Assembly: GCA_965267185.1 (NCBI GenBank)
Contig: OZ253937.1
Span: 3,038,001 to 3,102,000 of the forward strand
Length of the DNA stretch: 64,000 nucleotides
Origin: G965267185 sp965267185
Lineage (GTDB): Bacteria > Pseudomonadota > Alphaproteobacteria > UBA6615
Direction: 5' to 3'
Position 1 is the stretch's first letter; each line of letters opens with the position of its first letter. Below, in pieces: positions 61,680 to 64,000 of the stretch. The notes under the pieces are model-generated. The model was not told the DNA's origin. It saw only the letters and a program-made list of their open reading frames with translations, and made no database searches. The translations under genes were made by a program, and so were the position numbers.

Positions 61680-61901
61680 TTAAGGCTTCCTCAACAAGTC
61701 GGCGGCCTCGACTCCTAGGGCATCCGCGATCTTCGCAATCACCGTGGCCGTAGGATTCGTAACGGCGCGTTCAACTTGCGAAATGTAGGTGCGGTGAACG
61801 CCTGCCCGGTCGGCTAGCTCTTCCTGACTCCAAACGTGCCCCTGCCGAAATTCACGTACGTTGTGGGCGATCACGTTGCGAATGTCCTCTTGCATACGCA
61901 A
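61680..61901 (-). CDS. Small XRE family regulator
   Basis: Protein of 73 residues (71 from a second ATG), consisting only of a helix-turn-helix: WSQEELADRAGVHRTYISQV followed by ERAVTNPTATVIAKIADALG. Size and form match controller proteins of restriction systems and phage repressors. The dyad at 61914-61934 lies 13 bases upstream, making autoregulation likely. It is divergent from the gene at 62055. Confidence 0.85.
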   Translation of the reverse strand: MRMQEDIRNVIAHNVREFRQGHVWSQEELADRAGVHRTYISQVERAVTNPTATVIAKIADALGVEAADLLRKP

Positions 61902-61913
61902 CGGTGTCGCGGT

Positions 61914-61934
61914 CTGTAGACTATTCGTCTACAG
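61914..61934. promoter_or_regulatory. Operator-like dyad of the XRE regulator
   Basis: A perfect 8-base inverted repeat CTGTAGAC-N5-GTCTACAG. The spacing and position just upstream of a small XRE gene resemble C-boxes of restriction controller proteins. Confidence 0.7.
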
Positions 61935-62054
61935 CGTACTAATCTCATTTTATAAACGGAGTGTTAAGGCTGTGATGCCAGTATGGGTAGGCAGCCGGAA
62001 CAGGTGCGCGAACACCTGCCCCGGCCTAACCCCCAACTTGATGGAGTTAGCATC

Positions 62055-62399
62055 ATGTCGAAGGCTACATTTCCTATACCCGCAACATGCCTAGAAAAAC
62101 AGGTTGCGAAGATGGCGTTGATCGAAACGTATGAATTGATTGACGCGGGTCGATCACCGGAAGAGGCAATAAAGATTGCTTGCCCCGGCGTGTGGGCCGA
62201 ATGGCGCGATTGGATAAAGGCGATTCTCAGCGGCGAACGTTCCATCCTTCGCGACATTATCACCGATCCCAGAGAAGCCGCCCGGATCACCAGACTGGCC
62301 TACAAAGATCACGCCAAAACTGAGGCACTGCGACGTGCGAAGAAATCGCGAAAGGAAGCTGACAAAGAATTTTGGAAAGAGGTTGCCGAGCTAATGTGA
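62055..62399 (+). CDS. Hypothetical protein
   Basis: Protein of 114 residues starting MSKATFPIPATCLEK; an upstream in-frame start at 61983 is less likely. It is helical and strongly basic near its end (RRAKKSRKEADKEF). I do not recognise a family. It ends just before a strong terminator. Confidence 0.5.
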   Translation: MSKATFPIPATCLEKQVAKMALIETYELIDAGRSPEEAIKIACPGVWAEWRDWIKAILSGERSILRDIITDPREAARITRLAYKDHAKTEALRRAKKSRKEADKEFWKEVAELM

Positions 62400-62428
62400 C
62401 CACGAAAACGACAAATCAATAAGGAATA

Positions 62429-62463
62429 ACCCCGTGCCAAATCGGTGCGGGGTTTTTCTTTCT
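62429..62463 (+). terminator. Rho-independent terminator
   Basis: A 10-base-pair stem from ACCCCGTGCC to CGGTGCGGGGT (62429-62453, two G-U pairs, 5-base loop) followed by a T-rich tract TTTTTCTTTCT. It lies between the convergent genes. Confidence 0.9.
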
Positions 62464-62465
62464 GT

Positions 62466-64000
62466 CTACGCTTCCTCTTCAATCGGCGCTCCAGGTTCAC
62501 CAGCTGCTTGTTCCGATCCAGTAAGCCACTCGACCATATCGGGTATTGGGTCCGGTACTGGATGGTTTTCTTCCAAAGCAATTAGCCGCGCCCTTATTGT
62601 CTTTCGAAAACTTGCAAACTGGTCGCACAATTGCTGATACACATCCTCGGTGAGTTGGCGGCGTAAGTTGTCTTCGTAGTTACTGTCTAGCTGCCACACT
62701 CTAACGGAACCATCGGGCTCCGCCAGCGCATCCAAAGTATCGTTGTACTCGGCCTCTTCGTCACGGTTGCTTGCGAAGTCACTTGAATCCTTATCGTAGA
62801 CAATCCCAGTTGGGATTCCGAATGAGGTTGCCACGTCAGCGAAGGCAGTCAGATTTCGTTTTCCACCAACTTCCACAATCGTCGCGCCTGAGATGTCCAA
62901 ATCTTGCCCAAGCCTCGATGCGTAAACCGGAATAGCGAGTTTTTCGGTTGGACCTTCGACTAGAAGTACTCTATGGGCGAAAAACAATTCGTTTCGCTCT
63001 GCATCGAGTTCCTTGTTGAGTTTTTCTTTTCGCCAACTTTCCACTGGCAACGTGGACGGTTGGACCTTTGTACCGTCCGGTGTTTTCCTAACGATTACCG
63101 TTTCTTCATAGTCAGGGATTGAAACGAAGTTAGGAGAGTGCGTGGTATAGATGACTTGATTCTCTTTTCCGATCTGTCGAAGTGTCGAATATAAGGAACG
63201 TTGCATCTGCGGATGGAGGAACATTTCCGGTTCCTCTATGAGAATAATCGCACCCTTCTTTTTGGTTTCTTCGAATGCCTTGAGGATCGCAAGAACCAAC
63301 GTGTTCTGAATTCCATCGCCCATTTCCTGTGCACTGGCGATATATCCATCTTCTATGACTCGAATGTCGAGGGACTTATAAAAATCCATAGTGTCGAATG
63401 GAGCAAAAAAGAAATCGAGCTTGTCAGTGTCAACATCGGGATCAAGTCCAAGCTGCCGCAAGGCGTGTTTTTTGATGGTCGATTCCAGGGTGTTGTATTT
63501 GTCTGTGCGAAGTAGTTCTAGCGCTTCGTCCATGAGCTTATGGAAGTGGTCTGTTCTCCGCACTTCCTCAATCTCACCCTCGGCATTCTTAATCGGTATC
63601 ACCTGAGCGGGGTCATTTAGGTCCTGATTTATGTCTTCAAACAATTGGCGTAGCATTGACCAGCGCGCACTCGGCAAGTGGTCTTTGAATGAACGATTGG
63701 TGCCGATGTAAACGAGCGGGACGCTGTTTTTGATCTCGGTTGGGATGGTTGTCAGTGGTTCGTATTTTGTTTGAACGCCCTTCTTTGGCGCGGCTTGTGG
63801 AACCAACACCCGGTCATTCTTGAAATCCAGGCAGTTCTGCTCTATGCGCGGCTGTCCCTTATTCGATCCCTTTTTGTATTTGGTGTACTTAAATTCCAAG
63901 CCAAAGATATCGGACGGATCGGCGAACTTGAACTTTCGATATGGAATTGGCTGGTCTAGCAGGCAACGGATTGTAATGTCGCGGCTTGGGTCTCGTCTGA
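62466..64000 (-). CDS. OLD family ATPase/TOPRIM endonuclease, 5' part outside window
   Basis: At least 511 residues, open to the window edge without a start. The ABC-type ATPase part shows signature SAQEMGDGIQNTLVLAI, Walker B GAIILIEEPEMFLHPQ and switch His in IYTTHSPNF. The TOPRIM part follows: RVLLVEGPTEKLAIPVYASR, then GGKRN and GIVYDKDSSDF with the metal-binding acids. Walker A must lie outside the window. OLD proteins are nucleases linked to phage defence. No UvrD-like partner follows, so a two-gene Gabija system is not seen. Confidence 0.85.
   Translation of the reverse strand, partial: RRDPSRDITIRCLLDQPIPYRKFKFADPSDIFGLEFKYTKYKKGSNKGQPRIEQNCLDFKNDRVLVPQAAPKKGVQTKYEPLTTIPTEIKNSVPLVYIGTNRSFKDHLPSARWSMLRQLFEDINQDLNDPAQVIPIKNAEGEIEEVRRTDHFHKLMDEALELLRTDKYNTLESTIKKHALRQLGLDPDVDTDKLDFFFAPFDTMDFYKSLDIRVIEDGYIASAQEMGDGIQNTLVLAILKAFEETKKKGAIILIEEPEMFLHPQMQRSLYSTLRQIGKENQVIYTTHSPNFVSIPDYEETVIVRKTPDGTKVQPSTLPVESWRKEKLNKELDAERNELFFAHRVLLVEGPTEKLAIPVYASRLGQDLDISGATIVEVGGKRNLTAFADVATSFGIPTGIVYDKDSSDFASNRDEEAEYNDTLDALAEPDGSVRVWQLDSNYEDNLRRQLTEDVYQQLCDQFASFRKTIRARLIALEENHPVPDPIPDMVEWLTGSEQAAGEPGAPIEEEA

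Larger units (their letters stand above)
51396..64000. mobile_element. Integrated satellite- or plasmid-like element in comM (far end outside window)
   Basis: From the comM break to the window end the DNA is more AT-rich and gene content is accessory: AlpA-like protein, primase-polymerase/helicase, iteron arrays, serine recombinase, terminase-small-subunit-like protein, SRAP, XRE/nuclease-like pair and OLD ATPase. No housekeeping gene occurs. The left end is at about 51395. No direct repeat marking the ends can be checked because the right end is not present. Integration by the resident serine recombinase is an inference. Confidence 0.8.

Noticed and set aside
62466..64000. Gabija system
   Set aside because: The OLD-type gene has no UvrD-like helicase downstream; the next gene is convergent.
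1..64000. tRNA or rRNA genes and CRISPR arrays
   Set aside because: I scanned the gene-free stretches and saw no cloverleaf-like sequence, rRNA segment or spaced direct repeats other than the iterons.

Overview
The window looks like a chromosomal segment of an alphaproteobacterium, probably of the Rhodospirillales or a related lineage. The basis is gene content and order: holA, parB, parA, rsmG, mnmG and mnmE on one side, then rho, hemJ, hemH and hemE, then ppsR, maf, aroE, coaE, dnaQ, secB, fxsA, a Tim44-domain gene and mltA, then hslUV back to back with a his operon. This arrangement is typical around the chromosome origin in that class. The hemE-ppsR gap (23378-23829) is the position where alphaproteobacterial oriC usually lies, and two perfect parS sites (11554-11569 and 13638-13653) flank mnmG. 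I assign no species.

Regions: 1-4.9 kb holds a YkuD transpeptidase, a YggS-type PLP protein, a JmjC-like oxygenase, a porin and a lipoprotein. 4.9-9.2 kb holds leuS-lptE-holA. 9.2-15.3 kb is the minus-strand parAB/rsmG/mnmGE cluster. 15.4-19.3 kb holds a DUF255 thioredoxin-like protein, an alkyltransferase-like protein, a quinone oxidoreductase and a DksA-like zinc protein. 19.3-23.4 kb holds rho and the end of haem synthesis. 23.8-30.8 kb is the ppsR-to-mltA block. 30.9-34.8 kb is a tightly overlapping lutABC-Smr-XRE operon. 34.8-37.6 kb holds a cyclase and hslUV. 37.8-43.2 kb is a his operon with inserted accessory genes. 43.3-50.4 kb holds a TauD-type dioxygenase, a tandem-globin/chemoreceptor-tip fusion, a methyltransferase, a cyanophycin-synthetase-like protein with a ruined Mur-ligase P-loop, and panBC.

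At about 51.395 kb the chromosomal order breaks. The comM gene, read on the minus strand, is cut immediately upstream of its Walker A motif, and everything from there to the window end is a visibly more AT-rich accessory element. Its content resembles a phage satellite or plasmid-derived island. In order it carries a 13-residue-repeat protein, a secreted nuclease, an AlpA-like DNA-binding protein behind a near-consensus promoter, a primase-polymerase/helicase replication protein, two different iteron arrays, a small serine recombinase with a dyad upstream, a terminase-small-subunit-like protein, unknown genes behind a strongly structured leader, a zinc-ribbon protein coupled to an SRAP protein, an XRE regulator with its own dyad and a PD-(D/E)XK-like protein, and an incomplete OLD-family ATPase/nuclease running off the window. 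No large terminase, capsid or conjugation genes are visible, which fits a satellite that depends on a helper, but the far end of the element is not in view.
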